A stretch of 64,000 nt of DNA. Origin: Betaproteobacteria bacterium. GTDB taxonomy: Bacteria; Pseudomonadota; Gammaproteobacteria; Burkholderiales; SG8-41. The notes below the pieces were generated by a model that saw only the letters and a program-made list of their open reading frames with translations, made no database searches and was not told the origin of the DNA. The stretch is from positions 1 to 64,000 of the forward strand of contig OMIN01000038.1 of assembly GCA_900299145.1 (NCBI GenBank). The letters are read 5' to 3'. This document shows, piece after piece, positions 17,001 to 25,985 of the stretch; positions within the stretch are counted from its first letter, which is position 1, and each line of letters begins with the position of its first letter. Made by a program: the position numbers and the translations under genes.

Positions 17001-18046
17001 TGGGAAATTTTGATATGCCCGGTCAAGCCGCCAAACGCTGGAAAAATCGTCCGCCTGGCTCCAACTGGGGCGAGTTTGGCGACGACGATCAACACGGCCG
17101 CATGAACTACATCACCGCCGAACGGCGGCTGGCGGCCCTGCAGGAAGTGAAAACCGGGCAGGTGTTCACGCTGTCGCATCCGCTGGACAGGCCCGGCGGC
17201 ATGGTGCTCAACGGCAATCGCAAGCCGCCGGTGTTTCATCCGGTGTTTCGCGGCAAGGAGACCTATTTCAATCTCGAATCGTCGAAAATCGATCCGCGCT
17301 TTAACGATGTCGGCTCCGACGAAGCCATCATGCTCTACATGCAGTACTCCACGCACTGGGACAGCTTCGCCCACAAGGGCACGGTGTTCGATGCCGACGG
17401 CGACGGCGTGGAAGAAAAGGTTTCCTATAACGGCTGGCGGCTCGTCGACGATGAGGGGCGCGGCCTTCATGGTGAACTCGGTGCGCGCGCGGTGTCAGTG
17501 GCGGAAATGGCGGTGACCGGCGTGCAAGGGCGTGCGGTGATGGTGGATTTGCGCCATCACTACGGAGATGCACGTACCGCGATTACGTATGAAATGCTCG
17601 AGAAAGTGATGAAGGCCGACAACGTCAGCGTGCAAAAGGGAGACATCCTCTGTCTGCACACGGGACTGGGCCAGCTAATCAGGGACGCTGATGGAAAGCT
17701 CGATACGTCGATCAAGACCGCCTGCGCGGTGCTCGATGGTTACGACAAGCCGCTGCTGGAATGGATTGCCGACAGTGGCATCGCAGCCATAGCGGCAGAC
17801 AATCTGGCGGTGGAACGCTCCTCCACGCTGGGCGCCGATCCGCGCCTGCCGCATCGGGGGCCGGCGTTGCCGCTGCATGAACATTGTCTGGTGAAGCTTG
17901 GCATCCATCTGGGCGAGCTGTGGTATCTCACCGGGCTGGCCGAATGGCTGCGGGCAAATCAGCGAACGAGTTTTTTGTTGACCGCGCCGCCACTGAGAAT
18001 GCCGGGTGCCGCCGGATCGCCGGTGACGCCTGTGGCGACGGTTTAA
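17000..18046 (+). CDS. Cyclase-family metal-dependent hydrolase
   Basis: The 348-residue protein carries the cyclase/kynurenine-formamidase signature in YSTHWDSFAHKGT (about residues 115-127) and a second metal region HHYGD. Members hydrolyse N-formyl or lactone-type bonds with zinc or manganese. No signal peptide is present. It is transcribed divergently from SulP and 54 nt ahead of a malic enzyme gene in the same direction. The start at 17000 has GGTCTT-poor context and no clear Shine-Dalgarno; the in-frame ATG at 17015 (MPGQAAKRW) is an alternative. Confidence 0.88.
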   Translation: MGNFDMPGQAAKRWKNRPPGSNWGEFGDDDQHGRMNYITAERRLAALQEVKTGQVFTLSHPLDRPGGMVLNGNRKPPVFHPVFRGKETYFNLESSKIDPRFNDVGSDEAIMLYMQYSTHWDSFAHKGTVFDADGDGVEEKVSYNGWRLVDDEGRGLHGELGARAVSVAEMAVTGVQGRAVMVDLRHHYGDARTAITYEMLEKVMKADNVSVQKGDILCLHTGLGQLIRDADGKLDTSIKTACAVLDGYDKPLLEWIADSGIAAIAADNLAVERSSTLGADPRLPHRGPALPLHEHCLVKLGIHLGELWYLTGLAEWLRANQRTSFLLTAPPLRMPGAAGSPVTPVATV

Positions 18047-18100
18047 GCTGGCGGCGCCAGACTATTGAATGACAAAAGCGACAAAAATAAAGGAACTTTG

Positions 18101-19738
18101 ATGTCCGCAAACACGAACGGCAATAACCCCGGCGCAAAGCGCGGTATGGACGTGTTGCGTGATCCGCTGCTCAACAAGGGCAGCGCTTTCACGGAGAAGG
18201 AGCGTGACGTGCTGGGGCTGCGCGGTCTGCTGCCGCCGCACGTGCACAGCCAGGCGGAGCAGGCGCAGCGCTTTCTGACCAATCTGCGCAAGTTTCCCGA
18301 TCCGCTGGATAAATTCGTCGCGTTAAATTCGCTGCACGACCGCAACGAAGCGCTGTACTTTCATGTGCTATGCGAGAACATCGACGAGCTGCAGCCCATT
18401 GTTTACACACCGATCGTGGGCCTGGCTTGCCAGCGTTTCGGCCAGATTTTTCAGCGTCCGCGCGGCATGTTCATCGGCATCAATGATCGCGGCAACATCG
18501 CCAATGTGTTGCGCAATTGGCCGCACCCGGTGGGCATCATCGTGGTCACCGACGGCGAACGCATTCTGGGCCTGGGCGATCTGGGCGCCAACGGCATGGG
18601 CATTCCGGTGGGCAAGTTGTCGCTGTATACCGCTTGCGCCGGAATCCACCCGCGGCTGTGCTTGCCCATCACGCTGGATGTGGGCACCAACAATGTCGCG
18701 CTTCTGAACGACATGTACTACGTCGGCCTGCGCCAGACGCGTGTGAAAGGTGCTGAATACGACGAGTTCATCGAAGAATTCATGGCCGCCACGCAGGAAG
18801 TTTTCCCCGGCGCGCTGGTGCAGTTTGAAGATTTTGCCAATCACAATGCCTTCCGGCTGCTCGAAAAATACCGTGACCGCATCTGCTCATTCAATGATGA
18901 TATACAGGGCACGGCGGCTGTCGCGCTGGCGGGTCTGTTTTCGGCGCTGCGCATTACCGGCACGCCGTTGACGGAGCAAAAGGTGTTGTTCCTAGGCGCT
19001 GGCGAGGCCGCGACCGGTATTGCGGATCTGATCGTGTCGGCCATGGTGGCCAACGGGCTGCCGCGCGAACAGGCGCTACGCCAGTGCTGGCTGGTGGATT
19101 CGCAGGGGTTGGTGGTGAAAAGCCGTACCAAGCTCGCCGAGCACAAGCTGACCTACGCGCACGATCATCCGCCCGCGCAGGATTTTTTGACAGCCATCAA
19201 AATGTTGAAGCCCACCGCCATCATCGGCGTGTCGGCGGTGGGGGGCACGTTCACGCAGGAAATCGTCGAGGAAATGGCGCGCATCAACACGCAGCCCATT
19301 ATTTTCGCGTTGTCGAATCCGACGTCGCAATCCGAGTGCACCGCCGAGGAAGCCTACCGCTGGACGAACGGACGCGCCCTCTTTGCCTGCGGCAGCCCGT
19401 TTGATCCGGTACAGTTGGAGGGCAAGACGTTCGTGCCGCGCCAAGGCAATAACTCGTACATCTTTCCCGGCGTGGGGCTGGGCGCCATCGCCAGCGGCGC
19501 GAAATCCATTACCGACGACATGTTCATGTCCGCCGCGCACGCGCTAGCGCATCTGGTGACGGAATCTGATCTCGAACAGGGCAGCCTCTATCCCGCGCTG
19601 CCGCGCATCCGCGAAGTGTCGGCGTCGATTGCAGCTACCGTGGCTGATTCTGCGTACAAGCAGGGCCTCGCGCGCAAGCCGCGGCCCGGCGACACGCTGC
19701 GCGATGTTGAGTCACAGATGTTCGATCCGCGCTATTAG
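18101..19738 (+). CDS. maeA: NAD-type malic enzyme
   Basis: The 545-residue enzyme matches bacterial malic enzyme along its length: QPIVYTPIVGLACQRFGQIF, the catalytic-region VVTDGERILGLGDLGANGM, metal-site VQFEDFANHNAF and CSFNDDIQGTAAV, and the nucleotide fold VLFLGAGEAATGIADLI. It oxidatively decarboxylates malate to pyruvate. The start at 18101 follows AAAGGA; an upstream TTG at 18065 is less likely. Codon use is ordinary. It is the only clear central-metabolism gene in the area. Confidence 0.94.
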   Translation: MSANTNGNNPGAKRGMDVLRDPLLNKGSAFTEKERDVLGLRGLLPPHVHSQAEQAQRFLTNLRKFPDPLDKFVALNSLHDRNEALYFHVLCENIDELQPIVYTPIVGLACQRFGQIFQRPRGMFIGINDRGNIANVLRNWPHPVGIIVVTDGERILGLGDLGANGMGIPVGKLSLYTACAGIHPRLCLPITLDVGTNNVALLNDMYYVGLRQTRVKGAEYDEFIEEFMAATQEVFPGALVQFEDFANHNAFRLLEKYRDRICSFNDDIQGTAAVALAGLFSALRITGTPLTEQKVLFLGAGEAATGIADLIVSAMVANGLPREQALRQCWLVDSQGLVVKSRTKLAEHKLTYAHDHPPAQDFLTAIKMLKPTAIIGVSAVGGTFTQEIVEEMARINTQPIIFALSNPTSQSECTAEEAYRWTNGRALFACGSPFDPVQLEGKTFVPRQGNNSYIFPGVGLGAIASGAKSITDDMFMSAAHALAHLVTESDLEQGSLYPALPRIREVSASIAATVADSAYKQGLARKPRPGDTLRDVESQMFDPRY

Positions 19739-19751
19739 CGATTAGCGTGAA

Positions 19752-19782
19752 TTAAAAATAGTTAATAAAAATAGATAGTTAC
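19752..19782 (+). repeat. AT-rich dispersed motif, copy 6
   Basis: It reads AATAAAAATAGATAGTTACG with TTAAAAATAGTT before it. It lies between malic enzyme and the NMT1-like gene, reaching to within 32 nt of the earliest usable start of the latter. It shares the ATAGTTAC variant core with copy 3. Confidence 0.85.
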
Positions 19783-19813
19783 GGATGATCTGCTCGATTG
19801 GGCTCGTATTGCG

Positions 19814-20758
19814 GTGGTTGCAGTTATGACCGCAGCCGCGCTGACGAAAGTACGCATGACCACGGCGCTGCGCGCGCCCACGCACAGTCTGGCATGGTGC
19901 GGCACCGAAGCTGGCGTGTTCAAAGCGCAGGGCATCGACGTGACGTTCCCGGTCATCGAAACCACCGGGCCGGAAGCCGTTCACGGTCTTGAACGCGGCG
20001 AATGGGATTTCTGCCAGACCGGCACGCTGCCGGTGGTGGAAAGCTTTTTGCAGGGGAAGGACGCCGTGGTGCTGTTTCGCAATGCCGTGCAACACGACAA
20101 CCTGTGCATCGCGCTGCAGCCCGGGTTGAAATCGCTGGCGGAACTCACCGGAAAAAAAGTCGGCGTGCTGTCGGACGCCACCTCCGGCCAAACCGGCATC
20201 AATGCCCGTCTGACCATCGAAAAAGCCGGCGCCACCGCAACCTATGTCGGTTTGGGCGGTTACGGCAACATCTACAAAGCATTGATTGCCGGCGAGATCG
20301 ACGCCGGCCCCCTGCCGCTGCATTTGCGCTTTGCCGGCGAACGGAAGTACGGCTGGAACATTTTCAGTCTGGCGTTTGGCGGCGAGATTCCCTCGGTGGT
20401 TGCCACCACGCGAAAACTCATCGCGACAAATCGCGAGCTGGTGCTGCGCGTGGCGCAAGGATTCATTCGCACCGTGCATACGTTTAAGACACAGCCGGAG
20501 GTTTACGTTCCGCTGTTGCAGCGCTTTTTGCAGGTGGACGAGCGCGAGCTGGTGGAAGATCAGGTGCGCTTTTACCTGCCGCTGTTTCCGCCGGTGCCGC
20601 GCATGGCATTAAGCGCCGAAGGTTTGCAATCGATACGCAACACCTTTGCCAGGACCTACCCGGCGGCGCATCAACTGCAGGAAGCGGATTTCACGGACTC
20701 GTCGATCGTGGATGAGCTGGAGCACAGCGGGTTTATCGATAGGCTTTACCGCAGATAG
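19814..20758 (+). CDS. NMT1/SsuA-like substrate-binding protein
   Basis: This product of about 314 residues follows the ABC nitrate/sulfonate binding-protein pattern: LAWCGTEAGVFKAQGIDVTF, GLERGEWDFCQTGTLPVVESF and LAELTGKKVGVLSDATSGQTG. No standard start is visible: the first candidates are GTG 19814 and ATG 19826, neither with a good ribosome-binding site. Upstream in-frame codons (LLDWARIAVVAVMTAAALT) read like the tail of a signal peptide whose beginning is replaced by an AT-rich motif copy. It may therefore be N-terminally damaged or start at a rare codon. No permease is adjacent. Confidence 0.8.
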   Translation: MVAVMTAAALTKVRMTTALRAPTHSLAWCGTEAGVFKAQGIDVTFPVIETTGPEAVHGLERGEWDFCQTGTLPVVESFLQGKDAVVLFRNAVQHDNLCIALQPGLKSLAELTGKKVGVLSDATSGQTGINARLTIEKAGATATYVGLGGYGNIYKALIAGEIDAGPLPLHLRFAGERKYGWNIFSLAFGGEIPSVVATTRKLIATNRELVLRVAQGFIRTVHTFKTQPEVYVPLLQRFLQVDERELVEDQVRFYLPLFPPVPRMALSAEGLQSIRNTFARTYPAAHQLQEADFTDSSIVDELEHSGFIDRLYRR

Positions 20759-20816
20759 CCGTGGGACGGTGGTGGTCCCGCCTGCCGTCCATTCATCGCG
20801 CATTCAGTGCAGATTT

Positions 20817-21740
20817 CTAGGGGCGTGGTGCGTGGCCCGCCGCGCGTCCCAATGCCCGCGACACCGCCGTTACGTGCCGTACCATGGCGGCTGCGACACG
20901 CGTAGGCGGCGTGTCTGCGCGCATGTACATGCCCACTGTCACCGACGGCAGCGGGTCGGCGATTTCGATGGCCTGCAACAGTTCCCGTGTCGGTGATCGG
21001 TTGAGAATATGCCGCTGCGCCAGGGTCAACATATCGCTGTGTGCCAGCAATGACAAAGCACTGGTGTGCGAGACGCACCGCACGATGGCCTGTGGGGGTT
21101 CAAGACCTGCTGAACGGAACATTTTCTCCACGGCGTCTCCCGGCGCAAAACTGATTCCGTTGGCCAGCCAGTCAGCACCGGCGAGCTCTGCGAGCGAATG
21201 CGCGCGGCTCAAAGGGTGGCCCTTGCGCGCGCACACGGCCTGCTCGCTGCGAAACAGCGGGCGGAAGCGGATTGCGGCATCCAGCGTGTTGGCGGATTTT
21301 TGGCCAAAGGCGAAGTCGAGTGTCCCGTTGCGCAGGTCGGCCAACATCAAGTGGCCGTGTCCCTCGACAATATTCACGCGCGCGCGCGGGAACTGGCGCC
21401 GGAAGCGTGCCAGCGCCTCGGGCAATACCGCGATCACGCCGACCGGCCCCATGCTGAATGTCACGGTGCCCGCCTCCGAACCGCCCGTCTGCGCAGCCTC
21501 TTCGCTGGCCTTGCGTAATTCCGTTGCAGCCGCTTGCGCGCGTGCGTGAAACGCGCGTCCGGCACGGGTGAGCACCACGCCGCGCGGGCTGCGGCCCAGC
21601 AGCTGCACATGCAGTTCCACTTCGAGTTCGCGCACGCTGTTGGAGAGCGTGGGTTGCGACACGCCGAGCTTGCGCGCGGCTGCGCGCACGCCGCCGCACT
21701 CCACTACTGCCAGAAAATCCCGAATTTGTGTGAGTCTCAC
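20817..21740 (-). CDS. LysR-family transcriptional regulator
   Basis: The 307-residue protein starts at a GTG (VRLTQIRDFLAVVECGGVRA). The winged helix-turn-helix includes ARKLGVSQPTLSNSVRELEVEL, followed by a substrate-binding domain of two lobes (TVTFSMGPVGVIAVLPEALARF onwards). The start is set by family length; an extension to 21854 is unsupported. It is divergent from the dihaem cytochrome gene with 134 nt between starts, so that gene or the nearby binding proteins are likely targets. The effector is unknown. Confidence 0.92.
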   Translation of the reverse strand: MRLTQIRDFLAVVECGGVRAAARKLGVSQPTLSNSVRELEVELHVQLLGRSPRGVVLTRAGRAFHARAQAAATELRKASEEAAQTGGSEAGTVTFSMGPVGVIAVLPEALARFRRQFPRARVNIVEGHGHLMLADLRNGTLDFAFGQKSANTLDAAIRFRPLFRSEQAVCARKGHPLSRAHSLAELAGADWLANGISFAPGDAVEKMFRSAGLEPPQAIVRCVSHTSALSLLAHSDMLTLAQRHILNRSPTRELLQAIEIADPLPSVTVGMYMRADTPPTRVAAAMVRHVTAVSRALGRAAGHAPRP

Positions 21741-21874
21741 GGTGATACCTGTTTTCCTATCACGATCATGGTTTCCCCATCTTACGCCGTCACGCGTTAC
21801 GTGATCCAATTCAGCGCTGCTCAGCCGGGTTCGGGAAAAATACTTTGGCCTCAAAACATAGGGGAAGATCGTTC

Positions 21875-22873
21875 GTGAAAGCGCTTAAAAGCCATTTGCT
21901 TCATGCACTGGGATTATTGACCATCGCCGTCAGTGGCAGCAGTTACGCCCAGAGCGGCGTTTCGCCAGCCGCACCAGCCGCCGATGCACTGCCGAATTGG
22001 GCCTTCATCTGGGACCCGACGGTCAAGGTGCCGCCACCGGACGACAAACCCAATTCGCTTCCCGGCAGCAGCGCAAGTTACAGCTGGCGGCAGGCGCGCG
22101 ACCTGTTCGTCGCACCGGACTGGCATCCGGGCAATCACGGGCCCATGCCGGACATTGTCGCCTCTGGCCGCAAGCCGGATGTGCGTGCCTGCGGCTCCTG
22201 CCACCGTGCCGAGGGAACTGGTGGCCCAGAGAATGCCAATCTCGCCGGACTGCCCGTCAATTATTTTGTTCAGCAGATCGCCGACTTCAAGAGCGGCGCA
22301 AGAAAGATGTCGGGCCCTGACAGGCCGTCCGTATCATTGATGTTGGGCTCGGTCAAAGGTATGACTGATGCCGAGATACTTGCTGCTGCGCAATATTTTG
22401 CAGCGTTGAAGCCCAAGCGGAATATCAAAGTCGTCGAGGCCGGGACGATTCCGAAAATTGGCGAAGCGCGGCTGTTTTTTACCAAGAGCCCGGGCGGTGG
22501 CACCGAGCCGCTCGGCCGCCGCATTGTTGAATTTCCGGATAACGAAGAACAGTTCGAGCTTCGCGACTCGAATTCGACGTTCACCGCCTATGTGCCGGCG
22601 GGCAGCGTGGCCAGGGGCGAAGCGCTGGCCACGACCGGCGGTGCGGGAACCACAGTCGCTTGCGGCACCTGTCACGGACCGGCTTTGAAGGGCGTTGGCC
22701 CGATTCCGCCAATTGCCGGACGTTCGCCGACTTACATCGTGCGCCAGCTTTATGAATTCAAGACCGGCGGCCGCGCGTCCTCTTCCGGCGCATTGATGAA
22801 ACAGGCTGTCGAAAAGCTTTCGCCCGACGACATTATTGCGCTCGCGGCGTATGTTGGCTCGCTGGAGCCTTAG
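21875..22873 (+). CDS. Exported dihaem cytochrome c
   Basis: The 332-residue protein has a signal peptide (MKALKSHLLHALGLLTIAVS) and two haem-attachment motifs, ACGSCHR (about residue 107) and ACGTCHG (about residue 265), each in a cytochrome c4/alcohol-dehydrogenase-subunit-like domain with later methionines as possible axial ligands. A GTG start at 21875 is preceded by GGGGAAG. It could serve as electron acceptor of the GMC oxidoreductase pair at 24279-26667, although a Bug gene lies between. It is divergent from the LysR gene. Confidence 0.9.
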   Translation: MKALKSHLLHALGLLTIAVSGSSYAQSGVSPAAPAADALPNWAFIWDPTVKVPPPDDKPNSLPGSSASYSWRQARDLFVAPDWHPGNHGPMPDIVASGRKPDVRACGSCHRAEGTGGPENANLAGLPVNYFVQQIADFKSGARKMSGPDRPSVSLMLGSVKGMTDAEILAAAQYFAALKPKRNIKVVEAGTIPKIGEARLFFTKSPGGGTEPLGRRIVEFPDNEEQFELRDSNSTFTAYVPAGSVARGEALATTGGAGTTVACGTCHGPALKGVGPIPPIAGRSPTYIVRQLYEFKTGGRASSSGALMKQAVEKLSPDDIIALAAYVGSLEP

Positions 22874-23214
22874 ACATCCCAACAGGTTGTTCCTGGCGGG
22901 CTTCGCCAGTTTGTCATGGCGAATTCGTGTAAGACATGCGTGGTGTCCGGTGGCAATATCGCCGATAGCCCACCGGCGGTATTTGCGACACGGGTCAAGG
23001 CCGAGACTGCGACCAAGGGCAATTTACGCATGGCTTTCAGTGCCCACGAAAATTAGTCAATAAAAACAGATACTTATGTAACATCTCACGGCATCCGCCC
23101 CGTCCACTTTGGGCGAAGCCGCAGTTCGCGGCATTTGACCGGTACTCACCGCCCGCACACACCTTGACGGGCTTTGTAAGATAGCGCCGAAGCAGAGCGA
23201 GAAAGGCGCCCGGT
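22874..23214. other. Intergenic region upstream of Bug gene
   Basis: This 341-nt space holds AT-rich motif copy 7 at 23049-23077. I see no credible gene; the 5' part is moderately GC-rich, and no clear hairpin terminator follows the cytochrome gene. Confidence 0.6.
23049..23077 (+). repeat. AT-rich dispersed motif, copy 7
   Basis: It reads CAATAAAAACAGATACTTAT after AAAATTAGT. It lies about 140 nt upstream of the Bug gene at 23215, the most distant from a gene of any clear copy. Confidence 0.85.
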
Positions 23215-24213
23215 ATGTATGTGCGAGGGATGGTGAGTGTGAAGGTGAGCGTGAAAATTGTTGTCGCGTGTCTTCTATTGACGCACGCTGCTGCTTTTGC
23301 CGGACTGGTTGTTGCCCAGAGTTACCCCGTCAAACCCATCCGCATGGTCGTGGCCTTCCCGCCCGGCGGCTTGGCGGATGTAGTCGCGCGCATCATTTTT
23401 CAGCCGGTGACGCAGCAACTCGGCCACAACATCATCATCGATAACCGGCCCGGCGCACTGGGTGCGATCGCCGGCGACATCGTGGCCAAAGCGCCGCCGG
23501 ACGGCTACACACTGCTGTTCACCACCAGCAGCACCATGTCGGCTGTGCCGACGCTGACGCGCAGGCCGCCCTACGACCCGGTGCGTGATTTCACGCCGAT
23601 TACCGACGTGGGGCGGGTGACGTTTTTCATGTTCGTGCATCCATCGGTGCCGGCACGCAACATGACGGAGTTGATCAGCCACATCCGTGCCAATCCGGGC
23701 AAGCTGGCCTACGGCACCACCAGTGCCACGCCGATGATCGCCACTGCTCAGTTACTGCTGGCGCATCAATTGGACGCGTTGCGCGTGCCGTACAAGGGTG
23801 ATGCGCTCACTGCCACCGATCTCGTCGGCGGGCGCATCCAGTTCGCATTCATGAGCACCGTGCCCGGCTACGCGCAGGCGCGCGAAGGCAAGCTGCGCAC
23901 GCTGGCCACGCTGATGCCCAAACGCAGTGCAATGGCGCCGGATATCCCGACACTGGAGGAAGCCGGCGTAAAAGGCGTGTCCACGACCTCATGGGCGGGT
24001 TTATTCGGCCCGGCGCGTTTGCCGGATGCGGTGGTTGATCGATTGTCCCGCGAGTTTCGCGCGGTGCTGACGCGCCCGGATATTGTCGACAAGCTTGGCC
24101 AGCAGGGCTTTCTCGCCCACGCCTCGACGCCCGCGGAACTGGGCGCTTACGTCAAAGAGCAGCTGGAGACGTGGCGGCGCATCGTGCGTGAGGCGGGAAT
24201 ACCGGTGGAATAG
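23215..24213 (+). CDS. Bug/TctC-family periplasmic substrate-binding protein
   Basis: This 332-residue Bug protein has a signal peptide ending near AGLVVAQ and the mature start SYPVKPIRMVVAFPPGGLAD. The ligand-loop motif IDNRPGALGAIAGDIVAKAPPDGYT is well conserved. Orphan receptor: no tctA/tctB adjacent. The N-terminus offers alternatives (23215, 23230) and the leader contains the run VKVSVKIVVACLLL. Position between cytochrome c and the GMC oxidoreductase suggests capture of a compound oxidised by that enzyme; that is conjecture. Confidence 0.92.
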   Translation: MYVRGMVSVKVSVKIVVACLLLTHAAAFAGLVVAQSYPVKPIRMVVAFPPGGLADVVARIIFQPVTQQLGHNIIIDNRPGALGAIAGDIVAKAPPDGYTLLFTTSSTMSAVPTLTRRPPYDPVRDFTPITDVGRVTFFMFVHPSVPARNMTELISHIRANPGKLAYGTTSATPMIATAQLLLAHQLDALRVPYKGDALTATDLVGGRIQFAFMSTVPGYAQAREGKLRTLATLMPKRSAMAPDIPTLEEAGVKGVSTTSWAGLFGPARLPDAVVDRLSREFRAVLTRPDIVDKLGQQGFLAHASTPAELGAYVKEQLETWRRIVREAGIPVE

Positions 24214-24240
24214 ATTGCAGTCCAGCAATCCGTTGAAATC

Positions 24241-24270
24241 GTAGGGCGGGATGCGCTCTGCCCGCCCCAC
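24241..24270 (+). repeat. Solo REP matching the RAYT-flanking repeats
   Basis: GTAGGGCGGGATGCGCTCTG followed by CCCGCCCCAC resembles the palindromes at 9444 and 10025, 14 kb from the transposase gene. It lies between convergent genes. Confidence 0.7.
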
Positions 24271-24278
24271 GCATTGGA

Positions 24279-25985
24279 TCAGGTGGCTATCGACTTCCAC
24301 TGCTGTGCCAGCCGCTCGGCCGAGCGCCACGAAAGTGCCATGATGGAGAGCGTTGGGTTGCGCGCGCCGGACACGCCCATCACTGAGCCGCCCATTACGC
24401 CCAAATTCGGCACTTCATGCGCGAAGCCCCAGCGATCCACCGTGTTGGTGGATTTGTTGTCTCCCATGCGCGTGCCGCCGATGGCGTGCGTCGACGGGCC
24501 TTGCGTGCCGGTGGGCGCGTCCTGTGTGGCGATGGCGCCGGCAGCCTTGAACCAGATGCGCATTTTTTCGCGCAGATAGGCGCTCATTTTCAAGTCGTTT
24601 TCTTTCCAGTCGGCGGTGATGCGGATCACAGGGTTGCCGAGCGGATCTTTCACCGTGGGGTCGAGATCGAGATAGTTGTCCTCGTACGGCAAGGTGGTTT
24701 TTTGCATCGTTGCGAGATTCCAGCGGTCGGCGTTTTCCTTGATGAAGGCCTTCCAGGCTGAACCCCAGTTCGGGCGGCCAAACGTCGGCATGGTGGCCGC
24801 GTCGATGGGCCGCCGGTCGGAATACACAAACAGATTGCCGCCGCCGATGAAATCCAGCGCGCCGTGATCGAAATTGTCGTCCGCCCAGTCGTCGAGCGCG
24901 ACGCCCTGACCCTGAGTGCCGTACCAGTTGTTTATGTTCTTCGGGAACAGACCGTAGACGCGTGACGACGTGTTGTGCGTCATGTAGTGCCGGCCAACTT
25001 GCCCATTGTTGTTGGCGAGCCCGTTGGGGAAAGCCTTCGACTTTGACATCAACAGCAGCCGCACGTTTTCATAGGTGTAGCTTGAGAGCAGTACCACATC
25101 GGCGGGCTGGAAGTATTCGACGCCGTCCTTGATGTAAGTGGCGCCGGTGGCACGGCCGGTTTTTTCGTCGATTTCAATTCGGGTTACATGGGCACGTGTA
25201 ACTACCGTCAGGCGTTTAGTTTCAAGTGCCTTGGGGATGGTGGTGACATGCGGCCCGTTTTTTGCACTCACATGGCAGCCACCGCGTGTGCAATAGCCGT
25301 GAAAGACACAGGCCCCGCGCCCGCCGTAGGGCACGGAATTGATCAGCGCCGCACCCGGGAACGGGTGCCAGCCCAGTGACTTCGCAGCGCCATACATTTG
25401 CTCGGTGAATTCAGTAAGCCGCAGCGGTGGCATCGGATAATCGCGACTGCGCGGCGCCTCGAATACATTGCCGCGTGGATCGACCTTGCCCTTGAGGTTA
25501 CCAGCCACGCCCGACACGCCAACTTCGACATCAACCTTGTCGTAATACGGCTCGAGTTCCTCGTGACCAAAAGGCCAGTCTTCCACCGTGCAGCCCTTGG
25601 GGATGCGCGCAGCGCCGTAGCGGCGCGTGGTTTCCGACACCACCTTGTAGTCCCATGGGTTAAGCCGCCACGCCTGTGCAAAAAAATGCAGCGTGGTACC
25701 ACCCACCGCGTTCATCATCGGATGAACCGCAGGGCGCGGCGAATACGGCGATTTTTCGTTACGCCGGTGTGTAGGCACTTCACGATTGGCTTTTTGAACC
25801 GACTGCGGCCAGCCGCGAAAATTATTGCGCAGCTCATCGGGCGCAAAATCCCTCGGGCTTAACCAGTCGCCCGCTTCGAGCCCCACCACCTCGATGCCTG
25901 CGCGCGTGAGTGGCAGTACCGCCGTGCCGCCCGCTGCACCCAAGCCGATCACGACCACCTGGGTTTTCTTGAGATTAGTGGCCAT
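24279..25985 (-). CDS. GMC-family FAD oxidoreductase (gluconate/sugar dehydrogenase large subunit)
   Basis: The 568-residue protein has the dinucleotide-binding start VVVIGLGAAGGTAVLPLTRAG, the GMC segments AVGGTTLHFFAQAWR and HAIGGTRMGDNKSTNTVDRW, and a C-terminal MGVSGARNPTLSIMALSWR. It pairs with the TAT-exported small subunit whose gene overlaps its start by 11 nt, matching the two-subunit membrane gluconate-2-dehydrogenase arrangement, in which the large subunit is exported by hitchhiking on the small one. Electrons would pass to a cytochrome c. The substrate is unknown. Confidence 0.92.
   Translation of the reverse strand: MATNLKKTQVVVIGLGAAGGTAVLPLTRAGIEVVGLEAGDWLSPRDFAPDELRNNFRGWPQSVQKANREVPTHRRNEKSPYSPRPAVHPMMNAVGGTTLHFFAQAWRLNPWDYKVVSETTRRYGAARIPKGCTVEDWPFGHEELEPYYDKVDVEVGVSGVAGNLKGKVDPRGNVFEAPRSRDYPMPPLRLTEFTEQMYGAAKSLGWHPFPGAALINSVPYGGRGACVFHGYCTRGGCHVSAKNGPHVTTIPKALETKRLTVVTRAHVTRIEIDEKTGRATGATYIKDGVEYFQPADVVLLSSYTYENVRLLLMSKSKAFPNGLANNNGQVGRHYMTHNTSSRVYGLFPKNINNWYGTQGQGVALDDWADDNFDHGALDFIGGGNLFVYSDRRPIDAATMPTFGRPNWGSAWKAFIKENADRWNLATMQKTTLPYEDNYLDLDPTVKDPLGNPVIRITADWKENDLKMSAYLREKMRIWFKAAGAIATQDAPTGTQGPSTHAIGGTRMGDNKSTNTVDRWGFAHEVPNLGVMGGSVMGVSGARNPTLSIMALSWRSAERLAQQWKSIAT

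Noticed and set aside
16919-17470. N-terminal extension of the SulP frame to 17470
   Set aside because: It is antisense to the well-supported cyclase gene, and SulP proteins start near the LRFRPRLFDCLQHY segment.
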